Notes: generated by a model not told the origin, from the sequence alone. Positions 31,781 through 42,234 are shown, numbered from the stretch's first letter. The stretch is 64,000 nt of DNA from Ceratotherium simum simum (GCF_000283155.1 NW_004454156.1:31562496-31626495); one strand, 5' to 3'. Program-made: numbers and translations.

Positions 31781-32522
31781 GGCCCAACTCTGCTTTAACC
31801 TGACCTTGGCCGTCTCAGCCCTGTCCTTTGTTAGGTGTAGTTTGGGTCTTATTTTTAACAGAATCCCCAAATAACGACAAGTGCTCCTGAGCACGACATA
31901 AGAGGCCCTGCCTGATCTGGCTCCTTCCTGGCACTCATCTCCTTTCACCTCTCTCTTATCCTCAGAGAGGGTCTTGTGGAGAATAGGAGCATATAAGATG
32001 TGCAATATGAGCTCTCTTCTCCATCTTTCCTATGAGATATTCAATAAAGTCTAGATTTCTCACTCATTACCCCGTGTGGATTCTTTTAAGTACTTGGAGG
32101 GCTTCTGGATTCCTTATCCATGTTGATCTTAGATTGTCATGCCCACGAGATGTGGCCTTTGCTGTCACATGGCCACACGTGGGCAGCCATGACAGCAGAA
32201 TATGTATGACACAGGACTTGGAGGAAAGGCAAGTGACACCCAGGTTACCCATACAAGGAGGCATCGTGGTTTGGCTGTTGCTAGTACAGCTCACAGTTCC
32301 TTCCCCCACCACACATACCTGTATCAGTCTGCGTTTTCATATATAGGAGCTTATGTTTTGCAGGGTGGGGGTGCTGGGGGAAGGATATGGTTAGGAAAAC
32401 AGAAGATCGAAAGGCATAAAATGACACCTGGGCTCATCTTGTCTCTGTCTGGATTACATCCTCAAAGGAGAGGGGACTATTTAAGGGTGATTTTGAGACT
32501 CAGGTCACAGCAGAACTAGCCT
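31781..32522. other. Non-coding stretch, partly L2-like
   Basis: 'gaggccctgcctgatctggc' at about 31902-31921 is L2-like wording, but the rest is unassigned. Frames of up to 105 codons have no domain. Confidence 0.35.
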
Positions 32523-32524
32523 CT

Positions 32525-33665
32525 TAAGTGGTTCCCCGGCTTCCACTCTTACCATCCCACAACCTCTTCTCAACAAAGCACCCCAAGAATCTTCTAAAAA
32601 TGTAAATCAGATGAGGTCCCTCCCCTGTTTACCCCCCTTCAATGCTTCCATCAAGCTTGGAGTGAAATCCAAGCTCCCTATCACAGCCTGCCCTTTCCCC
32701 CCTCTCCAACCTCATCTCCCACCATCTCCTCCCTGTCTGCAAGCTCCAGCCACACACAGCATGCGTTCCCTGAGCACGCCAGCTCCTTCATGCCTTAGGG
32801 CGTTGGCTCCTGTTCCTCCCTTTCCCTGGAAAGGCCTCCCCTCCAGACATTTGCATCTTGGTTGCTTCACATAATTTGGGTCTCAGCTCAAGCATCACTT
32901 TCTCAGTGAGGTCGTTCTTGATCATATTGCTCAGATTGGTTCCCTCCAACCAGACACCAAAAGAGACTTGGTGAAAGAGACTTATTCGCGGGGCGATCCT
33001 AGGAAGAATAAGCGAGGGAGTCGGGAAAGTGTAAAGAGATGGATGTGTTAACAGGGTATGTTACGGAGCTAGTTACACCTGCAGGAAACTACTCAGTTCT
33101 GTCAGGGACCTCTGGGGTATCGGTAGGACATGGCTCAGAACTGTCCCACCAAGAGATGGAGAAGCTGGAGTATTTATCCACTGGCTCTTGCCTTCCCTGG
33201 GGGAAGGTTGGCCTGGGGGTGATCAATCTCTGTCTGTGGCTGGAGCACGCTCCTGTGGCACCAGATAAAGCACTCAAAAGCAGATGCAGAGAGATGCACG
33301 TGGGACAATGTCTGTATACCTGGGAACTGACCACGGCAGGTACCAGTGAACTCAAAGGTGGGCCGAGGAGACGTGGGGTAGGGCATTCTCAGTGTCTACT
33401 ATACCATCCTATCTAGTGCTTCTTCACCCAGGCAGTCTTAGATCTTTTCTTTATATTTCTTATCTCTATCTGAAATTTTCTTGTTTATTTATTCAGATAC
33501 ATTGTTAACTGTCTATTCTTCACACCCCAACTAGAACAGCATCTACACAAGAGCAGGGACCTATCAGTCTTGTTCACCATTCTCTCCCCAGGTCTGAGAA
33601 AAGTGCCTGGTACAAAGTAGGCCATCAATAAATATTAGTTGAATGAATGAATGAATGAATGAGTG
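32525..33665 (+). mobile_element. L2 LINE 3' region, split by an LTR
   Basis: The left part (32525-32940) has 'tcagatgaggtccctcccct', 'gcttggagtgaaatccaagc' near 32655, and 'gtctcagctcaagcatcact' near 32880. The right part (33410-33665) resumes with 'tctgaaattttcttgtttat' at 33470-33489, 'aaagtgcctggtacaaagta' and 'catcaataaatattagttga' near 33624. Between them lies a foreign LTR-like segment. Confidence 0.75.
32945..33410 (-). mobile_element. LTR-like insertion within L2
   Basis: About 470 bp interrupts L2. Its left edge reads 'gactcttattcgcgg'-like text (actual 'agacttattcgcggggcgat' near 32979), typical of the R/polyadenylation side of an ERV LTR in reverse. The family and exact ends are uncertain. 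No viral gene is attached. Confidence 0.45.
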
Positions 33666-33671
33666 AATGAA
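33638..33671. repeat. (AATG)n short tetranucleotide repeat
   Basis: Perfect 'gaatgaatgaatgaatgaat' followed by GAGTGAATGAAC, growing out of the L2 terminal repeat. Confidence 0.9.
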
Positions 33672-34198
33672 CGTGCTGCTTCACGACCTGGGTATAGAAG
33701 CATAGCCCTGACATGGTAGGGCATTGACCCCAGGCAACCATGTGGATGATGGATGTAAACAAGTGTAAGGCAGAGACAATGAGAAAGAAAAAGGTACCTG
33801 ATACCCACATATGATTACAGCTGATAGGCTGTTTTATGGCCAGATGTGAGGCACCATTGTGGGACCCTCCAAAATAATGGGGGACTACACTGATAGTGAC
33901 TGCGATCCAACTACCACGTGTTTGGGAACTTTCAAGCCAGCAGTCATTCTATTAGTAAGAATACTGATGGTTGTACAAACACTTCCTCTTTCAATAAATT
34001 AAGGTGGGTTCAATGTCACCCCTATAATGACATCATTCTCACTGACTTGCAATCCAATCCACTTTCTTGAGTGGGAGAGAAGAGGTTGAATTTACAGCAT
34101 GCGGTTGCTCAGCAGGCATGCAGAGCATGATCCATCTTATCTGTGCTGCAGAAGGGCAGTGGGTTGAATATAATGGGAATCCCTTCTCTCCCACTCCC
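33672..34198. other. Non-coding stretch without recognised elements
   Basis: No repeat or site is supported. Confidence 0.45.
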
Positions 34199-34199
34199 T

Positions 34200-34400
34200 T
34201 GGTGAGTGACCTTAGGCAAGTTACACTACCCCTTTGAACCTCAGTTTCTTCTTCATTCTTCTGCAAGTTGAGAGTGAGAACAACTACCTAATGGGGTTAT
34301 TGTGAGGACTTAATGAGATAATGTCAGTAGGGCTTAATAGTGTGTCCTAAACATAGGCAGCAGTCCATAGAAAATGACTGCTTTCCATTATACTACTACT
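34200..34400 (+). mobile_element. MIR SINE
   Basis: 'tgaccttaggcaagttacac' at 34207-34226, 'ctttgaacctcagtttcttc', and 'aatggggttattgtgaggac' near 34291 form a forward MIR. Confidence 0.8.
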
Positions 34401-35082
34401 AATGATGATGTTAATGATGACAGTAAGGGCTTAGATTGTTCATGTGGGCAGTGTGCTCAGGCTCCAGACTATGCTCCAGGATACGCAATGGTTGCCATTG
34501 GAATTACAGCACATCAGCACCATAAGAGAACTTAGAAGTTACCTAGTCTAGTGCCCTTAGACAATGACATTGTCTAAGACAAAGAACAGTCATCGCAATA
34601 GTGGCTACCATTTACTGAGGGCACATGTTGAGTATTCTCTGTCCCATTGGCCCAGATGAACCTGCTGGAAGGTGGCTGCATCAGGATGTCTTAGTCTGGT
34701 ACTGTTAAACATTTGGTTCCACTGATCCCCTTCACTCCGACACTTCTGAGACACTTGCTAAACAGCCACCGGAGTATGCTGTGGCCACATGTTTCTGCTT
34801 TCAGAGAGAGAGAATGGGCTAGACATGCAGATTCCAGGATTTTCTCATTTCAGCTGATTTTCTCGTCATGAATTAATAGTTTGGCATTCTGATCTCAATT
34901 TGGTTTCCTACAGATCCGGATGGGAGAAGGCGAACTGACAGCGTCTTCAAGAGTGTTCTGGTCTAAGTGTTACTTAACTGTAGTTCTCATTTCACTTTTA
35001 TACTGTTATAATGTTACTTTTATAACGTTGTGTGTTTGGTTAACATGTATCCACCCCTGAATGATGTATTTGCTCAGGATTT
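34401..35082. other. Non-coding stretch without recognised elements
   Basis: A short imperfect ATG/ATT triplet array lies at 34393-34420. The rest up to the LTR end is unassigned and could be the body of that LTR. Confidence 0.35.
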
Positions 35083-35084
35083 GC

Positions 35085-35205
35085 TGATAAATTTGGGTTT
35101 TGGTGCCTTCTAACTCACAGAAACTGTGATGTAATAAATAGGTGTTGTCTTAAGCTGATAAATTTGTGGTAATTTGTTACGCAGCATAGAAAACTAATAC
35201 AGATC
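35085..35205 (+). mobile_element. LTR 3' end (MaLR/ERVL type)
   Basis: 'taaatttgtggtaatttgtt' at 35160-35179 and the terminus 'catagaaaactaatacag' at 35185-35202 are the standard end of these LTRs, with 'gatgtaataaatag' upstream as a likely polyadenylation site. Confidence 0.6.
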
Positions 35206-35214
35206 TCAAAGCTT

Positions 35215-35650
35215 TCCTTGCCTTGCCTTTACCTACCCACCAGCCACATCTCTTGCCACTCTCCCTTTCGTTGTGTTTCAGTTTCTTGAATGAGCCCCCC
35301 CTCTGGCTGTACACGTAGTACCTCTGCCTGGAGCACCCCTCCCTCCCCTTCACCTGAAAAACTGTCCCTCATCCTTGTGAGTGACTATAAACATCACTTT
35401 CCAGGATGGCCTTTTCTGATCCCCTGGACAAGGTATGTCACTTGATACATGGTCCCAGAGCCTCCTGTGTTTTTCTCTTCATAACATTCATTAGAGTCGT
35501 AATTACTTGTTAACCAGCTGTCTTCCCTGCCGGCTTGTGAGCTCTGTAATGGCAGGGACCACATCTGCCTCATCCTCTTTAGTATCCCTGGTGCCTCGGG
35601 AGGCACACAGCAGGTGATCCATAAACATCTGTTCAGTGAAAGAATGAATG
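35215..35650 (+). mobile_element. L2 LINE 3' region
   Basis: 'tacctctgcctggagcaccc' at 35319-35338, 'gtgagctctgtaatggcagg' near 35537, 'atccctggtgcctcgggagg' and 'ccataaacatctgttcagtg' are forward L2. Confidence 0.75.
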
Positions 35651-35760
35651 CAGTGCTGTGCAGCGGGAAAGGTCTTGGATTAAGAGTTAGGAACACAGAC
35701 TTCCTCTCTGACCTCTGCTGCCCCTAGCTGTGTGACTTGAGGTCTCTCGCCATTAACACT
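35650..35760 (+). mobile_element. MIR-like SINE 5' part
   Basis: 'gtgctgtgcagcgggaaagg' at 35652-35671, 'cttggattaagagttaggaa' and 'tagctgtgtgacttgaggtc' are in forward MIR order. A less certain continuation may run to 35950. Confidence 0.6.
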
Positions 35761-36308
35761 TCAGATGACATCTTGGAATTGAGATTCAGGGAACCTGGAT
35801 GTTGGAGGCATCTCTGTACCCAATGTACTGGGCGAACTTGAAAACATTGCTTCCTCTTTCTGGAGCCTCCAGCTCCATAATCTATAAATCTGGGATGAGG
35901 CTGCCAGCCACGGTTTCTGGGGAAGTTGATAGAGGACAAGTGAGGTAATGCCCAGGAAGTTCTCAGAAAGATACAGCTTCATAAAAGCCTATGGTCAGGC
36001 TTTTAGATTCAAGACACAACCCAGGCTCTTGGCTTGGCCAACAGTGATGTAAAGGCCAGTGGTGAGGTCACTGCCAAGGCCTTGCCAGTAATGCCATGGT
36101 GCTCTGCTACCCAGGCCTACAGCTGAGCGTCTGTCTTTATGTCTAAAGTAGGTGCAGGATCAAGACCAGGCTTGACTAGATGATGGAGGCTTGCGGGCTA
36201 AATCCCCCACACTTAATGATAAAGCCCTTTACAAGACTTCCAGACATTTCTAGATATATTACTGAGATATAAGTAACCAGAGGCAGTAGTGAGATGCAGT
36301 AGAAGCCA
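35761..36308. other. Non-coding stretch without recognised elements
   Basis: Part of 35840-35990 may be degraded MIR. The rest is unassigned. Confidence 0.35.
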
Positions 36309-36309
36309 T

Positions 36310-36560
36310 ATGATGTGATATTTAGGACTAGAGGCTCTGAAGGCAGATTGCCTAGGTTTGAAAACCAGCTCTACTACTCAATTGGCTGTTAATTAACAAC
36401 CTCTCTGGGCCTCAGGTTTCTCATGTGTAAAATGGGGACTAATTAGGATGCCTACATGCAATGTTCTGAGAGGATTACTGAGAAAATCCACCCAAAGAGC
36501 TTAACATAGTGCCTGGCACAGAGAAAATGATTAATACAAGTTAACTGTTACTATTATTGC
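36310..36560 (+). mobile_element. MIR SINE
   Basis: 'ctctgaaggcagattgccta' at 36335-36354, 'gggcctcaggtttctcatgt', 'gtaaaatggggactaattag', and 'taacatagtgcctggcacag' at 36502-36521 make this close to full length. Confidence 0.82.
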
Positions 36561-36574
36561 TGGTGTTTTGTTTT

Positions 36575-36965
36575 CATTAAGTCCCTGGAGAGCTGTAAGC
36601 ACTTTCACTTGCTTAATCCTAATGACAAAGCTCTGTTTGGGAAGTACTTCCAAGTACACGACCTTATTTTCTTGTTAGACAGCAAAGCAGGGACCCACTC
36701 GGAGACCAGCTCATGCTTCTTGCTCGGGGCATCGTCCCCAGCACCTAGGACAGTGCCCAATTCATTGCAGGCTTCCAGCAGCTCCCAGTTGCACCAGTGG
36801 ATCTAAAGATCTATACAAGAGCTCTCAAGCAGAGGTTATTATTGGTGCCATTTTGCAAATGAGGAAACGGAGTGATCTGCCCACAGTCACCATCATTGTA
36901 AAGTCAGATTCCAACCTGCCTGACTCCATATCTGGCCCTCTTTCCACTACCTTCTGCTTCCTGGT
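36575..36965 (-). mobile_element. MIR SINE, apparently split by an L2-like segment
   Basis: The left part (36575-36650) has 'gcttaatcctaatgac'. The right part (36830-36960) has 'attttgcaaatgaggaaacg' at 36850-36869 and 'cattgtaaagtcagattcc'. The middle (about 36655-36800), with 'ccccagcacctaggacagtg', reads as a forward L2 3' fragment. Confidence 0.5.
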
Positions 36966-36994
36966 GACTCAGCTAGCCCAGCATGATGGACCAG

Positions 36995-37160
36995 ACAACA
37001 GAGTAAAGTGACAAGAGCATGGGCTCTGAAGCCAGAAGGACAGGTTCAAATCCCAGCAATAGTGCTTCCCAGCTGTGACCATGGGTGGGTCACTCAATCT
37101 CTCTGCGCCTCCTTATCTTATCAGTGAAGTGGGGATTAACAGTGCCTACATATCCTATGA
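36995..37160 (+). mobile_element. MIR SINE
   Basis: 'gagcatgggctctgaagcca' at 37015-37034, 'aggttcaaatcccagcaata', and 'cactcaatctctctgcgcct' at 37091-37110 give a clear forward MIR. Confidence 0.8.
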
Positions 37161-37329
37161 GCTAGATCTTATTGCCTGATTTATAGATAGAGCTGTTTCC
37201 CACAGGTGGGTCTTATCACCCACCTTTAAGATAAAGAACCACCTGTCTTTATGATAAAGATCATAAGTTTCTTGAAGGTGGGAACCATGTCCATTGACTT
37301 CATCAAACTTGCTTAGGACCTACAGATGG

Positions 37330-37605
37330 AAACCATATTTATTGAGCATCTACTAGGTATCAGGCAACATGCAAGGGGCTTTACATATACTGTCTCACTT
37401 AATCCTGGCATCAACTCTGCAAAGGTGTTTCCATAAGTCTTATTTTACACATTGGACAAAAACAAAACAAAACAAAACAAAAACCTGAGGTTCAGAGAGG
37501 TTAAGAAAATTGTCTAAGCCTTCACAGATAGTAAGTGACTCAAACTCAGTTTGAGTTAAACGTCAGAGGCTGTGCCTTCTCCTCACACCACAATGCCTTT
37601 CAATA
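37330..37605 (-). mobile_element. MIR SINE with internal microsatellite
   Basis: 'ttgagcatctactaggtatc' at 37342-37361, 'tgtctcacttaatcctggca', 'gaggttcagagaggttaaga' at 37487-37506, and 'actcaaactcagtttgagtt' near 37540. The last contains a perfect palindrome, ACTCAAACTCAGTTTGAGT at its core. An (AAAAC)n array sits in the middle. Confidence 0.75.
37459..37483. repeat. (AAAAC)n pentanucleotide repeat
   Basis: About five AAAAC units, bounded by an extra A run, inside a MIR. Confidence 0.92.
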
Positions 37606-37607
37606 GA

Positions 37608-39436
37608 GTCTGCGCTAATTCACTTGGTGAATTGGTTGACCCCTTTACATGGTGGCAGAAAACAGGGGGTGAGACTGATGGAAGAAAGTGGCCCCCAGAT
37701 TTCCAGCTCCTTGGAAGGGCAAATCAAAGACCACGGAAGGAAGCTTGATTGATGGCGGCCACAGCAGCGAAAGCATCAACAGAACTTTATCTTGCCTGAC
37801 CAGGCTATGTCAAGGGGTGGGGTGGATAGAGGGCGGCCATATTACACAATTATGATGACGCACAAACCTTTCTTGGGCCTAAAATGCTTCCCAAGTCCCG
37901 AGGGGAATAGCATTGTGAATACCTCATTGTACCCTTGGAGGGGGAACTCACAAAGACTTCTTATCTTCCAGCTTCCTATGTCAGGATCAGAATAATCTCT
38001 GACATTCCAGGCTGTCATGAGTTCTCCTTTGGCCGTCTGGACCCGGGAGAGTGATTCCTTGTAGCTGGCTCTTGGTTGCTCTCCAGCTCGCCTGCTGGAG
38101 CTCCATCTTGGCCTTATCTCTGGTCTCCTTGAAGGTCCGCCTTACATTCTTCATCTCTGTGTTCCATCGTCTGGCATAGGGCTCGGTGTGGACTCCAAAT
38201 CACAGAATGCTGAACCAAAGCCTAAGAGTTTGGCCAAGTACAAATGACTAAAGTCCACGCGATGTTCTTGAAGTCCTCAACATGGGCATCTCAGATTGGC
38301 TCAGCCAGGTTTTTGGCCAACAAGAGCTGAAGGGTGAGTTTTAAGGCAGTGGACCATGGCCTTCCTGAGGACAATCTGGACATGGAAGGACACTAGAGGA
38401 TCACAGGGCCATGCTTGGTCAAAGCCTGGTTGAGAGAGCGGAGATGTACAGGGTGGAAACCAAAAATTAGTCTAAAGGGCCAGCAGCCAGGATTGCGATG
38501 AACAAAGAGCCAAGACTCTAGGGGAGATGTGATCTGAGTGAGAAAAGGTCCAGAAATAAATGAAGACTGTGTAGGGCTGATGCTGCCATGGCCCGTGGGT
38601 GTGTAGACAGTGGTCGAATCTGCTGCCTTAAAGGGCCTGGGGCAGGTGAACAGATGCAACCCCTCGCGTGGTGTCAATAGCTTGGAGGCATCTTTGTACA
38701 TGGGAGTGATCTGAAAACCCCCTGAGCCCTGATTAAGCCAGTGAACGATATGTAGCAGATATATGAATGTAGGATATATCTTGGGGAGTGTTCTCAGCCT
38801 ATGGACCAACAACCCACCTTCCCACCATCTTAACTGCCTACCTTTATCTCCAGTGGAAGGGCACAGGTGGGGAAGGAGGACAGGCAGTTGCTGCTTTGTA
38901 CAACACATCCCCTGCTGTTCTGGCTTTCACACTTGTGACCAGGTGGGCAAGTGACCCAAGCTCAGTCGAGTCTCTACCAATTCCTGGGCACTTGGAATTG
39001 ATGGAGAGAAAGAGAGGTGGAGAGACAGATAGGTGGACAATTAGTCTGTGAGGCTGGGCAGCCATGCATCCTGCTGCATGGATTGAGAAGCAGAGGAACC
39101 CAAACTTCAAGGAAGGAGAAGGATAAAGCAGAGGCATAGAGTGGGCTGAGACCAGAGACGAAGGGAAAGTCCTGATGGTGTTTCCTGGTTCCAGACCATT
39201 TGTAGACTCATTGTTGCCTTTGGATTCCATGCGACATTCCCCCTAAGTCTTAGGCTAACTCCCTGTTGAAGCATGCTTACTTACATTGGCTTCGGCTACT
39301 TCTTATCCAAGAGTCCTACCTAACGCCCCACACATCCCCTCCATGGCCTTTGACTCCCTGGCTCAAAGTTGCCTCTCAGGGTAGATATGGTCTTCAGCTT
39401 CCATTCCACTCTCCTAATGTGCCTACCCATTCCAGA
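37608..39436. other. Unassigned 1.8 kb block, possibly a decayed insertion
   Basis: No MIR, L2, L1, LTR or ERE words appear here, which is unusual for this window. On the minus strand a 171-codon frame lies at 38393-38908. A Lys/Arg/Glu/Gln-rich helix-like peptide can be read at about 38072-38180, with frame changes on either side. 'acatggtggcagaaaacagg' at 37647-37666 has the look of a retroviral primer-binding-site region, but no LTR precedes it. It may be a decayed processed pseudogene, an endogenous-retrovirus remnant or plain unique DNA. I cannot choose between these. Confidence 0.3.
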
Positions 39437-39439
39437 AGA

Positions 39440-39600
39440 ATCAGGAAAAGCTAAAACTACATTCCTAGACTTTTGTGGAGCTGGGGCTGCAGGTGTGGTT
39501 TAGGTTCCCCTGACCAGGTGCCCCTGTGCAGGATTTGGGAGGCAGAAGTGGGGGAGGGCCACGCTCCTGCTACTTTTCCTCTGCCACTGGGTTCTTCCAT
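39440..39600 (+). mobile_element. LTR-like fragment
   Basis: 'gctaaaactacattcctaga' at 39450-39469, followed by 'gcaggtgtggtttaggttcc', is the wording of an ERVL-type LTR segment. Only a part remains. Confidence 0.4.
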
Positions 39601-39679
39601 GGACGTGTGTACAGAGGCCCCTGTTTCTGGTCGCTTGTCTTGTGTGTGTTGAGGGGCATCTGCTTTCTGCAGCCTCTGG

Positions 39680-40215
39680 CATCAGACAGACTAGGTTCGA
39701 GTCCCAGCTCTGACACTTTGAGCTGTGAAATCTTGGGCAAGTTACTTAACCTCTCTGTGCTCTAATTTCCTAATCAGCAAAATGTAGGGGATGATGGTAT
39801 CTATGTCACAGGGTTATTATAAGAGTAAGCTGTTGGGGCCAGCCCTGTGGCTTAGCGGTTAGGTGCGCGTGCTCCACTGCTGGTGGCCCGGGTTCGGATC
39901 CTGGGTGTGCACTGGTGCACCACTTCTCCGACCATGCTGAGGCTGCGTTCCACATACAGCAACTAGAAGGATGTGCAACTATGACATACAACTATCTACT
40001 GGGGCTTTGGGGGAAAAAAAGGAGGAGGATTGGCAATAGATGTTAGCTCAGAGCTGGTCTTCCTCAGCAAAAAGAGGAGGATTAGCATGAAATGTTAGCT
40101 CAGGACTGATCTTCCTCACAAAAAAAAAAAAAAGATAAGCTGAGATAATGAATGTAAAGTGCTTAAGGAAGTGCCTGGCACATGGTAAATTCTCAATTAA
40201 AGTGAGCTATTATTA
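39680..40215 (+). mobile_element. MIR SINE, split by an ERE
   Basis: The left part has 'ggttcgagtcccagctctga' at 39694-39713, 'gggcaagttacttaacctct' and 'gtcacagggttattataaga'. The right part (40135-40215) resumes with 'tgagataatgaatgtaaagt' and 'gtgcctggcacatggtaaat'. The ERE at 39835-40133 lies between. Confidence 0.88.
39835..40133 (+). mobile_element. ERE SINE (perissodactyl, tRNA-derived)
   Basis: The best-preserved copy. The tRNA-like head 'ggggccagccctgtggctta' starts at 39835, the B-box-like 'gggttcggatcc' lies at 39890-39901, the body 'agcaactagaaggatgtgca' at 39958-39977, two 'atgttagctcag' words follow, and an A-run ends at about 40131. Similar flanks 'aagagtaagctg' (39821-39832) and 'aagataagctg' (40132-40142) are consistent with a target-site duplication inside the MIR. 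The head is a SINE part, not a tRNA gene. Confidence 0.95.
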
Positions 40216-40862
40216 TCACTATTTCTACCATCAGCAGTTCAAACCCATAATGTCACAGTAGGGAAGCAAATGAAATTGTGTGAATCACCTAGCACAGGCT
40301 GGAACAAAATCCTTGTCCCCTTTCCAGCTTCCTGCCATATCTAGCCCTGGAATTTGGTGGCTCTGGGAGTTCAGATGACCTAAAAGAGGGGTCTGTCTTG
40401 TTCCCGGCATAGTTGCTAATGATCAGAAGTAGGCGGTCAGACCCTAAAGTGACAGCATCAGCTGACTCCTCTGCTGCCTCCCACGCTGGCCCATGAATCA
40501 TGGTCAGCAGACCCTAGCAGCCAGAGGTATCACCGGATCCCCCAGCCCAGTGGGGAGTGGCTGCCTACATTTTCAACCCCATATGAGCTAATATCTGGGG
40601 CTCCCACTCACGTCTAGGATTGTACCGCTCCAGCCTTCACCATATCTTGGTTTATGGACAGAGCAGAGAGCTGCAGTCAGCTGGCCTGAGGACTGAGAAT
40701 GGGAGCAGGATGTGCAAAGGTGGGGTAGAGGCCCAGAGGAAGGGAGGATGGAGAAAAAGAGCTCCTGGCCAGCGAGCTCTGTTCAGTGGGCAGAGCAGAG
40801 GGCCAGACCTGGCTGGATGTCCTAGAATCAGAGTTAGAGCTCATCTAGTCCAAACCTCTCAT
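40216..40862. other. Non-coding stretch without recognised elements
   Basis: A short MIR-like 'catctagtccaaacctctca' occurs at 40842-40861. The rest is unique. The 94-codon frame at 40620-40904 has no domain. Confidence 0.4.
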
Positions 40863-40864
40863 TG

Positions 40865-41760
40865 CTTCGTTGTTTTGTTAATTTTTAAATCTACTAAAGT
40901 ATAATTTACATAGAATAAGAGCATCGATTTGAAGTGTTCAGGTCCATGAGTGTTCACAAATGGATACACCCACGTGACAATTCTTGTATTCAAGATATAG
41001 AACATTTCCATCCCCCTGAAAATTCCCTCGTGCCCCTTTACAGTGAGATCCTGTATTAGTCAGGGTTCTCCAGAGAAACAAACAAGAGGATATATATAAA
41101 TACATAGAGAGGAGATTCATAATAGGAGTTGGCTCATGCAATTCTGGAGGCGAGAACTCCTACAGTCTGCTGTCTGCAAGCAGGAGACCCAGGAAAGCCA
41201 GTGGTGTAATTCAGTCTGAGTCCAAAGGCTTGAGAATCAGGGGAGCTGATGGTGTACATCCTGATCTGAGTCTGACCAGGAGGGCCAAAATCCAGGGCAG
41301 AAGATGGATGTCCCAGCTCAAGTAAAAGCCTTTTTGTGCTATTTGGGCCCTTAGTGGATTGGATGGTGCCCACTTCTCTGGTGAGGGTGATCTTCTTTAC
41401 TCGGTCTACTGACCCAAATGCTAATCTCTTCTGGAAACACTCTCACAGACACACCCAGAAAGAATGTTTTACCACCTATCTCGGCATCCCTTAGCAGTCA
41501 AATTGACACACAAAGTTAACCATCACAGACCCGGTCACTCGGTCCCAGGCAACCATTTACCTGCTTTCTGTCACCATAGATTAGTTTTGTCTTTTCCAGA
41601 ACTTCATAAAAGTAGAATTATATAGTATGTACTCTTGCATCTGGCTTCTTTTGTTCAGCGTAAAGTTTTTGAGATTCATCTACCTAGTTGCTTGTATCAA
41701 TAGTTCATTCTCTTTTGTTGCTAAATAGTATTCCACAGTTTAGAATATCTACCCCTTCAT
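40865..41760 (-). mobile_element. L1M 3' end, split by an LTR
   Basis: The left part (40865-41046) has 'aaagtataatttacatagaa' and 'caagatatagaacatttcca' near 40993. The right part (41533-41760) continues with 'accatagattagttttgtct' at 41572-41591, 'ttttgagattcatctaccta' and 'ttgctaaatagtattccaca' near 41718. In reverse this is an old L1 3' region. The LTR at 41052-41527 interrupts it. Confidence 0.75.
41052..41527 (-). mobile_element. Solo LTR inserted in L1, with target-site duplication
   Basis: It starts 'tgtattagtcagggttctcc' and ends 'ttaaccatcaca', with the canonical TG...CA termini. Length is 476 bp. Flanks GATCC (41047-41051) and GACCC (41528-41532) match at four of five bases, as expected for an old retroviral insertion. 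The termini place it in reverse orientation relative to MaLR/ERVL LTRs. There is no internal region, so it is a solo LTR. Confidence 0.85.
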
Positions 41761-41784
41761 TTTAATAATATTACCCAACATTAT

Positions 41785-42020
41785 TGGATCCATGTCAGAC
41801 AAACACAGTGCTAATGTTTTGTACAAATTTTATCCCTACGACAATCTTATAAGACAGGTACTATTAATACGCCCTTTTCATGGATGGGGAAACTGAGGCC
41901 CAAGAGAGATAATGTAATTGTCCCAAAACACACAATGGGCAAAAGTTAGAACCAATATTTGAACCAAAACAGTCTGACTCCAGAATCTGTATCCTTCAGA
42001 ATCATACTCTATTGTCTCCC
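41785..42020 (-). mobile_element. MIR SINE
   Basis: 'ggatggggaaactgaggccc' at 41882-41901, 'gaaccaatatttgaaccaaa', and 'cagtctgactccagaatctg' at 41970-41989 form a long reverse MIR. Confidence 0.8.
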
Positions 42021-42112
42021 GTTTTACAAATGGAGAAACAGAGGCAGGGATGGAAGAAATTTGATCAGCATTACACTGCAAGTCAGAGGCAGAATATTTA
42101 ATATTTTGAGAA
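42010..42112 (-). mobile_element. Second MIR fragment
   Basis: 'ttttacaaatggagaaacag' at 42021-42040, then 'aggcagggatgg' and 'caagtcagaggcagaat', directly follow the previous MIR and repeat its core. Confidence 0.6.
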
Positions 42113-42234
42113 GCCAAGGGCCCAGATTCCCATCATATCATGTAGCCTCCTTTGAAGGAGGCCCAAAGACCCTGCCAGCCCCTTCCTTACTTCCTTGAAG
42201 CTTGTGCATTCTTCAATGTCAAACTCAAATGCTA

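Noticed and set aside
33638..33671. Possible CRISPR-like or satellite array
   Set aside because: It is a short (AATG)n run at an L2 terminus. No spaced direct repeats of CRISPR type occur anywhere in this eukaryotic window.
37640..37680. Retroviral primer-binding-site-like word
   Set aside because: A MIR ends only about 40 bases upstream, leaving no room for an LTR. It was kept only as a hint within the unassigned block, not called as a provirus.
39835..39910. tRNA-like sequence with a B-box
   Set aside because: It is the tRNA-derived head of the ERE SINE, followed by the ERE body and A-tail. It has no complete cloverleaf of its own.
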